Part shown: positions 34,302 through 42,764 of the stretch, piece after piece | How positions within the stretch are numbered: position 1 is the stretch's first letter | Layout of the letters: each line of letters opens with the position of its first letter | Assembly: GCF_049319665.1 (NCBI RefSeq) | Contig: NZ_JBMOUD010000012.1 | Span: 73,766-137,765 of the forward strand | Length of the DNA stretch: 64,000 nucleotides | From: JBMOUD01 sp049319665 | Lineage (GTDB): Bacteria; Pseudomonadota; Gammaproteobacteria; Enterobacterales; Enterobacteriaceae | Direction: 5' to 3' | Program-made: the position numbers and the translations under genes | Notes under the pieces: generated by a model | Told to the model about the DNA's origin: nothing | Database searches by the model: none | Seen by the model: the letters and a program-made list of their open reading frames with translations, nothing else

Positions 34302-34988
34302 ATGATGAAAATTCTATTAGTCGATGATGACCTCGAATTAGGCACTATGCTCAGTGAATACCTTATTGCCGAGGGATTTAATGCATCGCTGGTGCTGACC
34401 GGAAAGGCTGGCATTGAAGGCGCTATGTCCGGCGAATATAGCGCAATGATCCTCGATATCATGCTGCCAGATATGAGCGGCATTGACGTGTTGCGTCAAG
34501 TGCGTAAAAACCGCCGTTTGCCGATTATTATGCTGACGGCCAAAGGGGATAATATTGACCGGGTGATTGGCCTGGAAATGGGCGCTGATGATTATATGCC
34601 CAAGCCTTGTTACCCTCGTGAGTTGGTCGCTCGCCTACGTGCAGTATTGCGTCGAGTAGAAGAACAGCATGAGAATCATTCTGATGCATCAATCATTACC
34701 TACGGTGATTTAACACTTAACCCAGCGACCCGCAGTAGCGAATGGCGTGGTGCGATGTTTGATTTGACCGCTTCAGAATTCAATTTGCTCGAGCTGCTAT
34801 TGCGTTCTCCTGACCGCGTTGTCTCTAAAGATGAACTTTCAGAAAAAGGCTTGGGTCGCCCGCGTGAGGCTTACGACCGCAGTATTGACGTGCATATTAG
34901 TAATATTCGCCAAAAATTAGCGTCACTGGATGGCGGCGATATTATGACTATTGAAACGGTGCGCAGTATTGGATATCGAATCAGGTAA
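34302..34988 (+). CDS. OmpR-family response regulator, CpxR-like
   Basis: 228 residues. The receiver domain begins MMKILLVDDDLELG; the phosphorylated Asp is in SAMILDIMLPDMSG (about residue 52), with conserved T/K in MLTAKG and MPKPCYPRE. A winged-helix DNA-binding domain occupies about 125-228 (LTASEFNLLELLLRSPDRVVSKDELSEK, then DVHISNIRQKL and VRSIGYRI). It resembles CpxR in sequence, but it is not at the cpx locus (no cpxP or sodA nearby), so it may be a paralogue with another signal. Two adjacent ATGs are possible starts. The partner kinase follows after 4 bases. Confidence 0.85.
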   Translation: MMKILLVDDDLELGTMLSEYLIAEGFNASLVLTGKAGIEGAMSGEYSAMILDIMLPDMSGIDVLRQVRKNRRLPIIMLTAKGDNIDRVIGLEMGADDYMPKPCYPRELVARLRAVLRRVEEQHENHSDASIITYGDLTLNPATRSSEWRGAMFDLTASEFNLLELLLRSPDRVVSKDELSEKGLGRPREAYDRSIDVHISNIRQKLASLDGGDIMTIETVRSIGYRIR

Positions 34989-34992
34989 TTTT

Positions 34993-36342
34993 ATGCGCGG
35001 CAGATTGTTTTGGAAAATTTTATTAGGCTTTTGGATAACGCTCATTGCCATTACTCAGGTGCTTTGGCTGGTTTTCACTTTCTATAGCCACCATGAGCGT
35101 CCTGAGAGCGGCATAGCACAGCGTTACGCCTCAATGCAGGTCAATACCGCGGCGGTAGCTTTACAGGGCGGGGGACTCCCCGCTTTGGATGAGGTGATTA
35201 ACCAATGGTCTGATGGTGATAAACAGTTGCTCACCGTCGAACCGGTAAGCGCCAGCGATGATCAAGACACCTTAGATAATAAACCCGCTCATAATCTTGG
35301 ACGAAGAGGAGTCACGCCTGATTTCGTTACGTCAGTACAAGGCCCAGATGGTCAAAGTTATCGGCTTACTTATAATGTTGAACATCTGATAGCCGAGTAT
35401 GCGCCTAAGCATCGTTCGCAGCGTTTTCTTAATATTCCGCCGCCATTTTTATGGATGGGGGGCGTTGGCGGGCTACTGTTTAGTGCGGTGTTGGCATTCA
35501 ACCTGACGCGTCCGATGCTGCAAATGCGTAAGGCATTTGATCGGGTGGCACAAGGTGATTTATCAGTACGTTTATATGCCAGTATGGCAAAACGACACGA
35601 TGAAATATCAGTAGTTGCGCGGGATTTTGACTCAATGGTTGAGCGCTTACAGGTGTTAGTCAAAGCGCGTGAGGAGTTGCTGCACGATGTGTCGCACGAG
35701 CTGCGCTCACCGTTAGCCAGATTGCAGTTAGCCATCGGCTTGGCGCGGCAAAACCCTTCTAATGTCGAAAGCTCGTTGACGCGTATCGATCATGAAGCCG
35801 GACGGTTGGATAAAATGATTGGTGAACTGCTGGTGCTCTCGCGTACGCAAAATAGCAGTATTCCTGATGAAGAGTACTTTGATTTGCTTGGCCTGGTCGA
35901 AGCGGTGGTTTTTGACGCGCGTTATGAAGCACAGATTCCAGAAGTTGAAATTGAGTTGAATGTAAATGACGCCGCAGTGGAAGATTACACGGTGAAAGGT
36001 AATGCCGAGTTGATGCGCCGAGCAATTGATAATGTGGTACGTAACGCACTACGTTTTTCTGGCCGCGGGCAAACAGTCAGTGTGACGTTGACCAGCACCG
36101 ATCATGTATTAAAAGTAGATGTTGCCGATCAAGGGCCGGGTGTGGAAGAAGATAAGTTGTCGAGTATCTTCGACCCCTTTGTCCGGGTGAAATCGCCGCT
36201 GTCAGGCAAAGGCTATGGGCTAGGGCTGGCGATTACTAAAAAAGTTGTGGTAGCGCACAGAGGGAAGGTTGAAGCGCATAACGGTGCGTCTGGTGGGCTG
36301 GTAATCAGCCTGCAGGTGCCACATTGGAAAGTGACGGCCTAA
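34993..36342 (+). CDS. Sensor histidine kinase, CpxA-like
   Basis: 449 residues. Helix 1 is at about residues 8-27, a periplasmic domain of about 130 residues (28-157) is followed by helix 2 (about 158-178), then a HAMP domain (FNLTRPMLQMRKAFDRVAQGDLSVRL). The HisKA phosphoacceptor is LHDVSHELRSPLARLQLAI (about residue 236). The HATPase_c domain has N (DNVVRNALRFS), G1 (VADQGPGVEE) and G2 (GKGYGLGLAITKKV) boxes. It pairs with the response regulator encoded just upstream. The periplasmic ligand is unknown. The pair replaces pdxK-yfeKS of the E. coli order. Confidence 0.87.
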   Translation: MRGRLFWKILLGFWITLIAITQVLWLVFTFYSHHERPESGIAQRYASMQVNTAAVALQGGGLPALDEVINQWSDGDKQLLTVEPVSASDDQDTLDNKPAHNLGRRGVTPDFVTSVQGPDGQSYRLTYNVEHLIAEYAPKHRSQRFLNIPPPFLWMGGVGGLLFSAVLAFNLTRPMLQMRKAFDRVAQGDLSVRLYASMAKRHDEISVVARDFDSMVERLQVLVKAREELLHDVSHELRSPLARLQLAIGLARQNPSNVESSLTRIDHEAGRLDKMIGELLVLSRTQNSSIPDEEYFDLLGLVEAVVFDARYEAQIPEVEIELNVNDAAVEDYTVKGNAELMRRAIDNVVRNALRFSGRGQTVSVTLTSTDHVLKVDVADQGPGVEEDKLSSIFDPFVRVKSPLSGKGYGLGLAITKKVVVAHRGKVEAHNGASGGLVISLQVPHWKVTA

Positions 36343-36372
36343 GCGAAACAAAGAAGCAAAACAGTAGCAACA

Positions 36373-36399
36373 AAAAACGGCGCATTAAGCGCCGTTTTT
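36373..36399. terminator. Bidirectional terminator between the kinase and crr
   Basis: The perfect 11-bp stem aaaaacggcgc / gcgccgttttt has A and T tracts on both sides, and sits between convergent genes. Confidence 0.9.
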
Positions 36400-36415
36400 A
36401 TTAATAGAACCTGAC

Positions 36416-36925
36416 TTATTTTTTGATACGGATGATTGGTGTTTCACCAACAACAACGTTACCGGTCAGTTTAGTCAGTTCTTTGATCTCATCCATGTTA
36501 GAGATAACCACTGGTGTCAGAGTAGACTTGGCTTTCTCTTCCAGCAGCGCCAGATCGAATTCGATAACCAGATCGCCTTTCTTCACACGCTGGCCTTCTT
36601 CAGCGATGCGTTTGAAGCCTTCGCCTTTCAGTTCAACGGTATCGATACCGAAGTGCACGAATAATTCGATGCCGCTATCGGATTCAATTGAGAAAGCATG
36701 ATTAGTTTCAAAGATTTTACCGATAGTCCCGTCTACCGGAGCCACCATTTTGCTGCCTGATGGCTTGATAGCAATACCGTCACCAACGATCTTTTCAGCA
36801 AACACGACATCTGGGACATCTTCAATATTGACAATTTCACCAGACAATGGCGCAACGATTTCGATGGTGCCAACGTCTTTTTTATCATCAGAAACTAATG
36901 ATTTCAGTTTATCGAACAAACCCAT
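36416..36925 (-). CDS. crr: PTS glucose-specific enzyme IIA (EIIA-Glc)
   Basis: 169 residues, as in E. coli. Phosphorylated His90 is in LFVHFGIDTVEL, and His75 is in TNHAFSIES. The basic N-terminus MGLFDKLKSLVSDDKK is the membrane-binding amphipathic helix. It passes phosphate from HPr to glucose-type EIIBC and controls inducer exclusion and adenylate cyclase. It is last in the ptsHI-crr operon, 47 bases after ptsI. Confidence 0.97.
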   Translation of the reverse strand: MGLFDKLKSLVSDDKKDVGTIEIVAPLSGEIVNIEDVPDVVFAEKIVGDGIAIKPSGSKMVAPVDGTIGKIFETNHAFSIESDSGIELFVHFGIDTVELKGEGFKRIAEEGQRVKKGDLVIEFDLALLEEKAKSTLTPVVISNMDEIKELTKLTGNVVVGETPIIRIKK

Positions 36926-36972
36926 GATCTTCTCCTAAGCATTATTTTGGGCAGCTTTCCAGCAGTGCGCAA

Positions 36973-38700
36973 TTAGCAGAGTGTTTTCTCTTCAATGAAT
37001 TTGTTAACCAAATTCATCAACTCTTGCGCCGTAGGTTGAGCCAGAGCCTGATCTGCCAGCGCTTTCACATCTTCGAAGTTTGTATTACGAATAATTTTCT
37101 TGATGCGTGGGATAGAGATAGCGCTCATGCTGAACTCATCTAACCCCATACCCAATAGCAGGAGTGTAGCACGTTCATCACCTGCTAGCTCTCCACACAT
37201 GCCAGTCCATTTACCGGCGGCATGAGATGCATCAATAACTTGCTTAATAAGTGCGAGTACTGATGGCGACATTGGGTTGTAAAGATGAGAAATCAGCTCG
37301 TTACCGCGATCCACTGCCAAAGTATACTGGGTAAGATCATTTGTACCAATACTAAAGAAATCAACTTCTTTAGCCAGATGATGAGCAATCATCGCCGCAG
37401 CAGGTGTTTCTACCATTACGCCCACTTCGATAGACTCATCAAAGGCTTTATTTTCTTCACGTAACTGAGCTTTCAGCATTTTCAGCTCGGCGTTCAGTTC
37501 ACGGACTTCTTCAACAGAGATGATCATCGGATACATGATGCGCAGCTTGCCGAATGCCGATGCACGCAGAATCGCACGCAGCTGGTCGTGAAGAATTTCT
37601 TTACGATCCAAACAAATGCGGATTGCACGCCAGCCCAGGAACGGGTTTTCTTCTTTCGGGAAGTTCATGTATGGCAGCTCTTTATCGCCGCCAATGTCCA
37701 TGGTACGGATGATAACCGCTTGCGAGCCCATTGCTTCAGCAACAGCTTTGTAAGCCTGGAACTGTTCTTCTTCGGTTGGCAGGCTTTCGCGATCCATGAA
37801 CAGGAATTCTGTACGGTATAGACCAACACCTTCTGCGCCGTTACGTTCTGCACCGGCGACATCACGCACGGTACCGATGTTGGCGCAAACTTCAACCTGA
37901 TGTCCGTCCAGCGTGATAGCTGGCAGATCTTTCAGCTTGGCGAGTTCGTCTTTTTCGCTAATGTACTGATTCTGAGCTGCTTTCAACTCATCAATCACCG
38001 CAGGGGTTGGATTGACGTAAATCTTGTTGTTCACCGCATCGAGGATCAGATAGTCATCATTCTTCACTTGCTTGGTCACGTCGCTGGTGCCGACGATAGC
38101 CGGTAATTCCAAAGAACGCGCCATGATTGAGGTGTGCGAAGTACGGCCACCCAAATCGGTGATGAAACCCAGCACTTTGTTGAGGTTCAACTGTGCGGTT
38201 TCTGATGGTGTTAAATCGCTAGCAACCAGAATAACTTCATCCTGGATGGAGCTCAGGTCAACAATTGCCAACCCTAAAATATTTCTCAACAGACGCTTAC
38301 CGATATCACGCACGTCAGCCGCACGTTCTTTCAGGTATTCATCATCGAGTTCTTCCAGTGCTTTAGCCTGACCTTCGATGACTGCGTAGGCCGCCGCGTC
38401 AGCAGTGGATTTATCATCTTTGATAAGGGCTATGATTTCCTGCTCAAGCTCTTCGTCTTCCAACAACATGATGTGACCTTCGAAGATAGCTTCTTTCTCT
38501 TCGCCAAAGGTCTCGCCAGCCTTGGTCTTGATCGTTTCTAACTGCGCAGATGCTTTCGCACGGCCAGACAGAAAACGCTCAACTTCCTGATCGACACTCT
38601 CAGGAGAGATTTTTTTCCGGTCGATGACAATTTCATCTTCTTTCAACAGAAGTGCTTTGCCGAAAGCGATACCGGGTGATACTAAAATGCCTGAAATCAT
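36973..38700 (-). CDS. ptsI: PTS enzyme I
   Basis: 575 residues. The active-site His189 is in LGGRTSHTSIMARSLELPA, with PEP-binding segments VGLYRTEFLFM and GTNDLTQYTLAVDRGN, and the catalytic Cys in GKWTGMCGELAGD. It autophosphorylates from PEP and charges HPr in the cytoplasm. It lies between ptsH and crr, 47 bases from each. Confidence 0.97.
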   Translation of the reverse strand: MISGILVSPGIAFGKALLLKEDEIVIDRKKISPESVDQEVERFLSGRAKASAQLETIKTKAGETFGEEKEAIFEGHIMLLEDEELEQEIIALIKDDKSTADAAAYAVIEGQAKALEELDDEYLKERAADVRDIGKRLLRNILGLAIVDLSSIQDEVILVASDLTPSETAQLNLNKVLGFITDLGGRTSHTSIMARSLELPAIVGTSDVTKQVKNDDYLILDAVNNKIYVNPTPAVIDELKAAQNQYISEKDELAKLKDLPAITLDGHQVEVCANIGTVRDVAGAERNGAEGVGLYRTEFLFMDRESLPTEEEQFQAYKAVAEAMGSQAVIIRTMDIGGDKELPYMNFPKEENPFLGWRAIRICLDRKEILHDQLRAILRASAFGKLRIMYPMIISVEEVRELNAELKMLKAQLREENKAFDESIEVGVMVETPAAAMIAHHLAKEVDFFSIGTNDLTQYTLAVDRGNELISHLYNPMSPSVLALIKQVIDASHAAGKWTGMCGELAGDERATLLLLGMGLDEFSMSAISIPRIKKIIRNTNFEDVKALADQALAQPTAQELMNLVNKFIEEKTLC

Positions 38701-38747
38701 AACCCTACCTTTCTATTGACTGGTTTAAACTATGTGAACTGGGCTTC

Positions 38748-39005
38748 TTATTCGAGCTCAGCCATCAGTTTTACCAAGTGCTCAACGGCTTTCTGCTCGT
38801 CTTCACCTTCTGCAGAAAGGGTAACAACGGTACCTTGGGTCAGGCCGAGGGTTTGCAATTTGAACAGGCTTTTCGCGCTAGCGCTTTTGCCGTTAGAAGT
38901 CACAGTGATGTCTGAAGTGAAGCCTTTAGCTTCTTTCACGAACTGTGCTGCAGGACGAGTGTGCAGGCCATTTGGTGCAGTAATAGTAACTTCTTGCTGG
39001 AACAT
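38748..39005 (-). CDS. ptsH: PTS phosphocarrier HPr
   Basis: 85 residues starting MFQQEVTITAPNGLHTRPAAQ; the start is fixed by family length and the GGGGA site upstream. Phospho-acceptor His15 lies in GLHTRPA and Ser46 in KSASAKSLFKL. It is the first gene of the operon, so transcription starts in the 408-base region towards cysK. Confidence 0.97.
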   Translation of the reverse strand: MFQQEVTITAPNGLHTRPAAQFVKEAKGFTSDITVTSNGKSASAKSLFKLQTLGLTQGTVVTLSAEGEDEQKAVEHLVKLMAELE

Positions 39006-39360
39006 TGGTGATTTCCCCAACTTAATTTAAAAGTAATAATATGGAGCTAAAGTCTAGCGTAAAACGCTAGATTTGGCTTATGAGACTCGCGCCTGACTAT
39101 GGTCCAGCGACAAGCTCCGATCAACAGGAATAACAAAAATCCGCACTGAGTGCCTAAACTCTGACTCACAGATTCTGTGCTTTCCCGCCATTTGGCTATT
39201 ATGCCGTGATTACCTAGTGTGTAACAAATAAGTAAATCGATTCAGCGTGTGACAAAACTACGCGGGATTAATTTTTCGCTTCGAAATAATTGCACGGTTA
39301 AATACTAAACCTGGCGGGTAAAATCAATCACAGACTAATACAAACTTTGATCTCGCCCAC
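39006..39360. other. ptsH upstream region
   Basis: No gene was seen. It is AT-rich with several -10-like hexamers. E. coli has CRP-controlled pts promoters here. I noticed only half-matches to a CRP site (gtgtgaca near 39248), not a full palindrome. Confidence 0.4.
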
Positions 39361-39388
39361 AAAAAAGCACCCTGACAGGTGCTTTTTT
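39361..39388 (-). terminator. Terminator of cysK
   Basis: The 11-bp stem aaaaaagcacc / ggtgctttttt with a 6-base loop, placed 26 bases after the cysK stop. Confidence 0.88.
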
Positions 39389-39413
39389 ATACTTAAATAG
39401 TGTTGTGGCACTA

Positions 39414-40376
39414 TTATTGCAGTTCTTTTTCTGTAAACAAATCTGCAAACAATGCGGTACTCAAATAGCGCTCGCCGGAAGATGGCAAAATCACCACGAT
39501 AGTCTTGTCTGCAAACTCAGGTTCTTCAGCAAGTTTAACCGCTGCTGCCACTGCTGCACCTGAAGAAATCCCGGCCAGAATGCCTTCTTCTTCCATCAGG
39601 CGGCGCGCCATGGCAAAAGATTCTTCATTGCTGATAAGCGACACACGATCGACTAATGCCAAGTCAAGGTTGCCTGGAATAAAACCAGCGCCAATACCTT
39701 GGATTTTATGTGGGCCTGGTTTGATCTCTTCACCGGCTAATGCCTGGGTGATAACAGGGGAGTCAGTAGGTTCTACAGCGAGCAATGTTACGCTGCTTTT
39801 TTTGCTTTTCAGATAACGACCCGTACCGGTGATAGTGCCGCCTGTACCGACGCCAGCAACTAACACATCGACGTCGCCGTCAGTATCTTCCCATATTTCT
39901 GGACCCGTTGTTTTCTCATGAATTGCCGGGTTTGCTGGGTTGCTGAACTGTTGCAGAATCAGATAACGGCTAGGATCGCTGGCTTGAATTTCTTCCGCTT
40001 TTGCAATTGCTCCTTTCATGCCCTTGGCGCCTTCGGTTAACACCAGGTTTGCGCCCAGCGCTTTCAGCAGTTTGCGGCGCTCAACGCTCATGGTTTCAGG
40101 CATGGTCAAGGTCAGTTTATAACCGCGGGCTGCAGCAACGTAAGCGAGGGCAATCCCGGTGTTTCCGCTGGTCGGTTCAACCAGTTCAATGTCCTTGTTG
40201 AGGATGCCGCGCTGTTCTGCATCCCAAATCATGTTGGCACCAATACGACATTTGACACTGAAGCTCGGATTGCGTGACTCGACTTTAGCCAGGATGCGAC
40301 CGTTGCCGATACGGTTCAGTCGAACCAGTGGCGTATGGCCGATTGTTAATGAATTGTCTTCATAGATCTTGCTCAT
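39414..40376 (-). CDS. cysK: Cysteine synthase A (O-acetylserine sulfhydrylase A)
   Basis: 320 residues. The PLP lysine is in NPSFSVKCRIGANM (about residue 42), the Asn loop in PTSGNTGIAL, and the phosphate loop in GVGTGGTITGTGRYLK. It condenses O-acetylserine with sulfide in the cytoplasm. With cysM in the same window both isozymes are present. The C-terminus FTEKELQ is slightly shorter than in E. coli (323 aa). Confidence 0.96.
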   Translation of the reverse strand: MSKIYEDNSLTIGHTPLVRLNRIGNGRILAKVESRNPSFSVKCRIGANMIWDAEQRGILNKDIELVEPTSGNTGIALAYVAAARGYKLTLTMPETMSVERRKLLKALGANLVLTEGAKGMKGAIAKAEEIQASDPSRYLILQQFSNPANPAIHEKTTGPEIWEDTDGDVDVLVAGVGTGGTITGTGRYLKSKKSSVTLLAVEPTDSPVITQALAGEEIKPGPHKIQGIGAGFIPGNLDLALVDRVSLISNEESFAMARRLMEEEGILAGISSGAAVAAAVKLAEEPEFADKTIVVILPSSGERYLSTALFADLFTEKELQ

Positions 40377-40564
40377 AGCCTATCCTTTAACTGTATGAAA
40401 TTTTAGGGGAACGTGAAGAGCATACTCGAACGCGTCCCCTAGTGAAGTAAGCAATTGGTATATTATATGTGATAAAGAAATAAGTTTCCGACACACCAAT
40501 AAGCCCATCATTAACATCAAAAATGTTTAAATCCGCTTGGCTTTTATGCGTTTTATCGCGCCAT

Positions 40565-41362
40565 TTATACGCTATGCCGAACGGTATTATTCTTAGCAAT
40601 ATCATTATCGGTAACATAACGTGAACGGTAGCGATCGACCCACATTGCTGTCGCGCCACAGATTGATACCGGCAAAATCACTAAATTGAGTACTGGGATC
40701 AGCGTAAACAAGCTGACTAACGATCCAAATTGCAAGTTATCGACCTTATCGCGTTTGAGTGCGCGGCGCATTTCGACAAAGCTGACTTTATGATTATCAA
40801 ACGGGTAATCACAATATTGAATTGCCAGCATCCAGGCGCTAAAAAAGAACCACAGCACCGGTGCTAAGGTTTGCCCAACGGCCGGAATGAAATACAAAAT
40901 TAACAGTAGCAATGCACGTGGCAGATAATAGGCCAGCTTTTGCCATTCGCGTTTCATGATGCGCGGCAGGTCTTTGGTTATCTCCCATATGCTGACATCG
41001 GGAGGGGCTTTGCCAGTTAATCTGGCCTCGAGCTGTTCAGCTAACAACCCACTAAAAGGGGAGGCGATTAAATTAGCCAGAGTGCTGAAGAAATAGCCGA
41101 ATATCAGCAGCACGGAAATCACCGCCAGCGGCCAGAGTAGATAGCTCAGCCAATCTAGCCAACGAGGCACATGCGCCATCATTGCCGGGATCCATTCACC
41201 CAACTTGCTAAACAGCCACCAGAATGTGCCGCCCATAAGAATAATGTTCACCAGCAAGGGCAGGGCGACAAAGCGACGGATGCCTGGAAGGGAGATTAAT
41301 TTCCATCCCTGTACAAAATAATGCACACCGTTGCGTCGATTGTTGTCTTGCGAAACAGACAT
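40565..41362 (-). CDS. cysZ: Sulfate transporter CysZ
   Basis: A 265-residue inner-membrane protein of the EI24/CysZ family with hydrophobic segments at about 33-52, 72-95, 150-185 and 215-240. The sequence NGVHYFVQGWKLISLPGIRRFVALPLLVN and the late DNLQFGSLVSLFTLIPVLNLVILPV match CysZ. It mediates sulfate uptake for assimilation and lies upstream of cysK on the same strand, as in E. coli, with a 188-base gap that likely holds a cysK promoter. Confidence 0.95.
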   Translation of the reverse strand: MSVSQDNNRRNGVHYFVQGWKLISLPGIRRFVALPLLVNIILMGGTFWWLFSKLGEWIPAMMAHVPRWLDWLSYLLWPLAVISVLLIFGYFFSTLANLIASPFSGLLAEQLEARLTGKAPPDVSIWEITKDLPRIMKREWQKLAYYLPRALLLLILYFIPAVGQTLAPVLWFFFSAWMLAIQYCDYPFDNHKVSFVEMRRALKRDKVDNLQFGSLVSLFTLIPVLNLVILPVSICGATAMWVDRYRSRYVTDNDIAKNNTVRHSV

Positions 41363-41471
41363 AACAGAAATTTTCTCTCACAATTGAATAGGCTGGGCTA
41401 TCATATCGATATGATTTTCCACTGGCTAGCAGCCTGTTGGCTGAAAAAACAGCAAAAAGAGGGCCGCAACC

Positions 41472-41582
41472 ATGTTTATTAGCAGAAAAGTACGTACAGA
41501 CTTGCACTTATCTACTCAGGCAAATAGAGTTAGAGAGGTGAATGTTTGCCGTGTTGGCAATGAATTAGAACAACAGAGATAG
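41472..41582 (+). CDS. Possible 36-codon leader ORF of zipA
   Basis: The frame starts ATG 6-8 bases after AGAGGG, runs MFISRKVRTDLHLSTQ..., and stops two bases before the zipA ATG. zipA itself has only a weak ribosome site (AGAG), so ribosomes finishing this ORF could re-initiate on zipA. The product resembles nothing I know and may not be a functional protein. Confidence 0.3.
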   Translation: MFISRKVRTDLHLSTQANRVREVNVCRVGNELEQQR

Positions 41583-41584
41583 CA

Positions 41585-42688
41585 ATGATGCAGGATTTGC
41601 GTCTGATATTAATCGTCGTTGGTGCGATCGCCATAGTAGCGTTGTTGTTACACGGTTTGTGGACCAGCCGTAAAGAACGTTCTTCGCTTTTTCGCGATCG
41701 TCCAGCTAAACGTGTGAAAAAAGAACGAGAGCAGTCTCCGAACGAAGATTTCGTTGATGGAGTGGGTGAAGTACGCGTGCGTGCTACACATCCACAGGAC
41801 GAACCTTTCAGCGGACACTATGACGAACCTGAAAACTTTGCTCCGCAAAGTCATCAGCCTTCGCCTGCGCGCCATGCGCCTACTGCTCCGATACATCAAC
41901 AACCGGTTCATCACTCGCCTGCGCCTGCGCAACAGCCTGTGAATCGTCAAGCGGCGCAGCCTTATGCGTCTCCTGTGCAACATAATGACGATCCGCTGTT
42001 ATCTGGCTACGGTGCTTCTGAACCAAGCAGGCCTTCTGTGCCGCATGAGCCTCAGAGCAGTTATTCCGCTCAGCCTGCGCCAGTGCAATCAGGGCATGGG
42101 CACGCTCCGGTTCATCAGCCAACTGCACAACAGTTACCGACTCAACAGCCAGGTGCACAACCTGTTCCTGCGCAACAGATTCGTCCTGATGCGGTTCCGG
42201 CAGCGCAAGCACAACCAGTGGTTGCTGCCCAGCCAGAACCGAAAGCCGAGCCTGTTAAAGAGAAACTGAAAGAAACCGTGTTGGTGTTCCACGTTGCTGC
42301 ACATCAAGGTGGCGCTATCGGTGGTGAAGTTCTGCTACAAAGCGTGTTGCAGGCTGGTTTCCAATTTGGCGCGATGAATATTTTCCATCGTCACGTGAGT
42401 CCAGCAGGTAGCGGCCCGGTACTATTCAGCTTAGCGAATATGGTTAAACCTGGTTCGTTTGATCCTGAGAACATGTCTGACTTCTCAACGCCGGGTATTA
42501 CGTTGTTTATGATGGTGCCTTGTTACGGCGATGCACATCAGAACTTCAAACTGTTGCTGCAATCAGCTCAACGTATTGCTGATGATGTGGGTGCGGTGGT
42601 GTTAGATGATGAACGTCGTATGATGACGCCACAGAAGCTGGAAACCTATAAAGCGCGGATCCGCGAAGTACTCGAAGCAACCGCGTAG
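41585..42688 (+). CDS. zipA: Cell division protein ZipA
   Basis: 367 residues. The N-terminal membrane anchor is MMQDLRLILIVVGAIAIVALLLHGLW (residues 1-26), followed by a charged segment and a long Pro/Gln/Ala/His-rich flexible linker (about 90-225). The C-terminal FtsZ-binding domain (about 230-365) has VLVFHVAAHQGGAIGGEVLLQ, FGAMNIFHRH, and GITLFMMVPCYGDAHQNFKLLL. It tethers FtsZ to the membrane at the division site. The order cysZ-zipA-ligA is conserved. Confidence 0.95.
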   Translation: MMQDLRLILIVVGAIAIVALLLHGLWTSRKERSSLFRDRPAKRVKKEREQSPNEDFVDGVGEVRVRATHPQDEPFSGHYDEPENFAPQSHQPSPARHAPTAPIHQQPVHHSPAPAQQPVNRQAAQPYASPVQHNDDPLLSGYGASEPSRPSVPHEPQSSYSAQPAPVQSGHGHAPVHQPTAQQLPTQQPGAQPVPAQQIRPDAVPAAQAQPVVAAQPEPKAEPVKEKLKETVLVFHVAAHQGGAIGGEVLLQSVLQAGFQFGAMNIFHRHVSPAGSGPVLFSLANMVKPGSFDPENMSDFSTPGITLFMMVPCYGDAHQNFKLLLQSAQRIADDVGAVVLDDERRMMTPQKLETYKARIREVLEATA

Positions 42689-42723
42689 ATAAATCGACTC
42701 TGAGTAAGTCACATATATCTCCT

Positions 42724-42750
42724 AACCCCCGCTAGTCGGGGGTTTTTTAT
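42724..42750 (+). terminator. Intrinsic terminator between zipA and ligA
   Basis: The stem aacccccg / cgggggtt is followed by a T-run, only about 20 bases before the ligA start. Confidence 0.85.
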
Positions 42751-42764
42751 CTGTATGGTGAGTC

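Noticed and set aside
39006..39413. CRP site in front of ptsH
   Set aside because: Only half-sites (gtgtgaca) were seen; a full TGTGA-N6-TCACA palindrome was not found.
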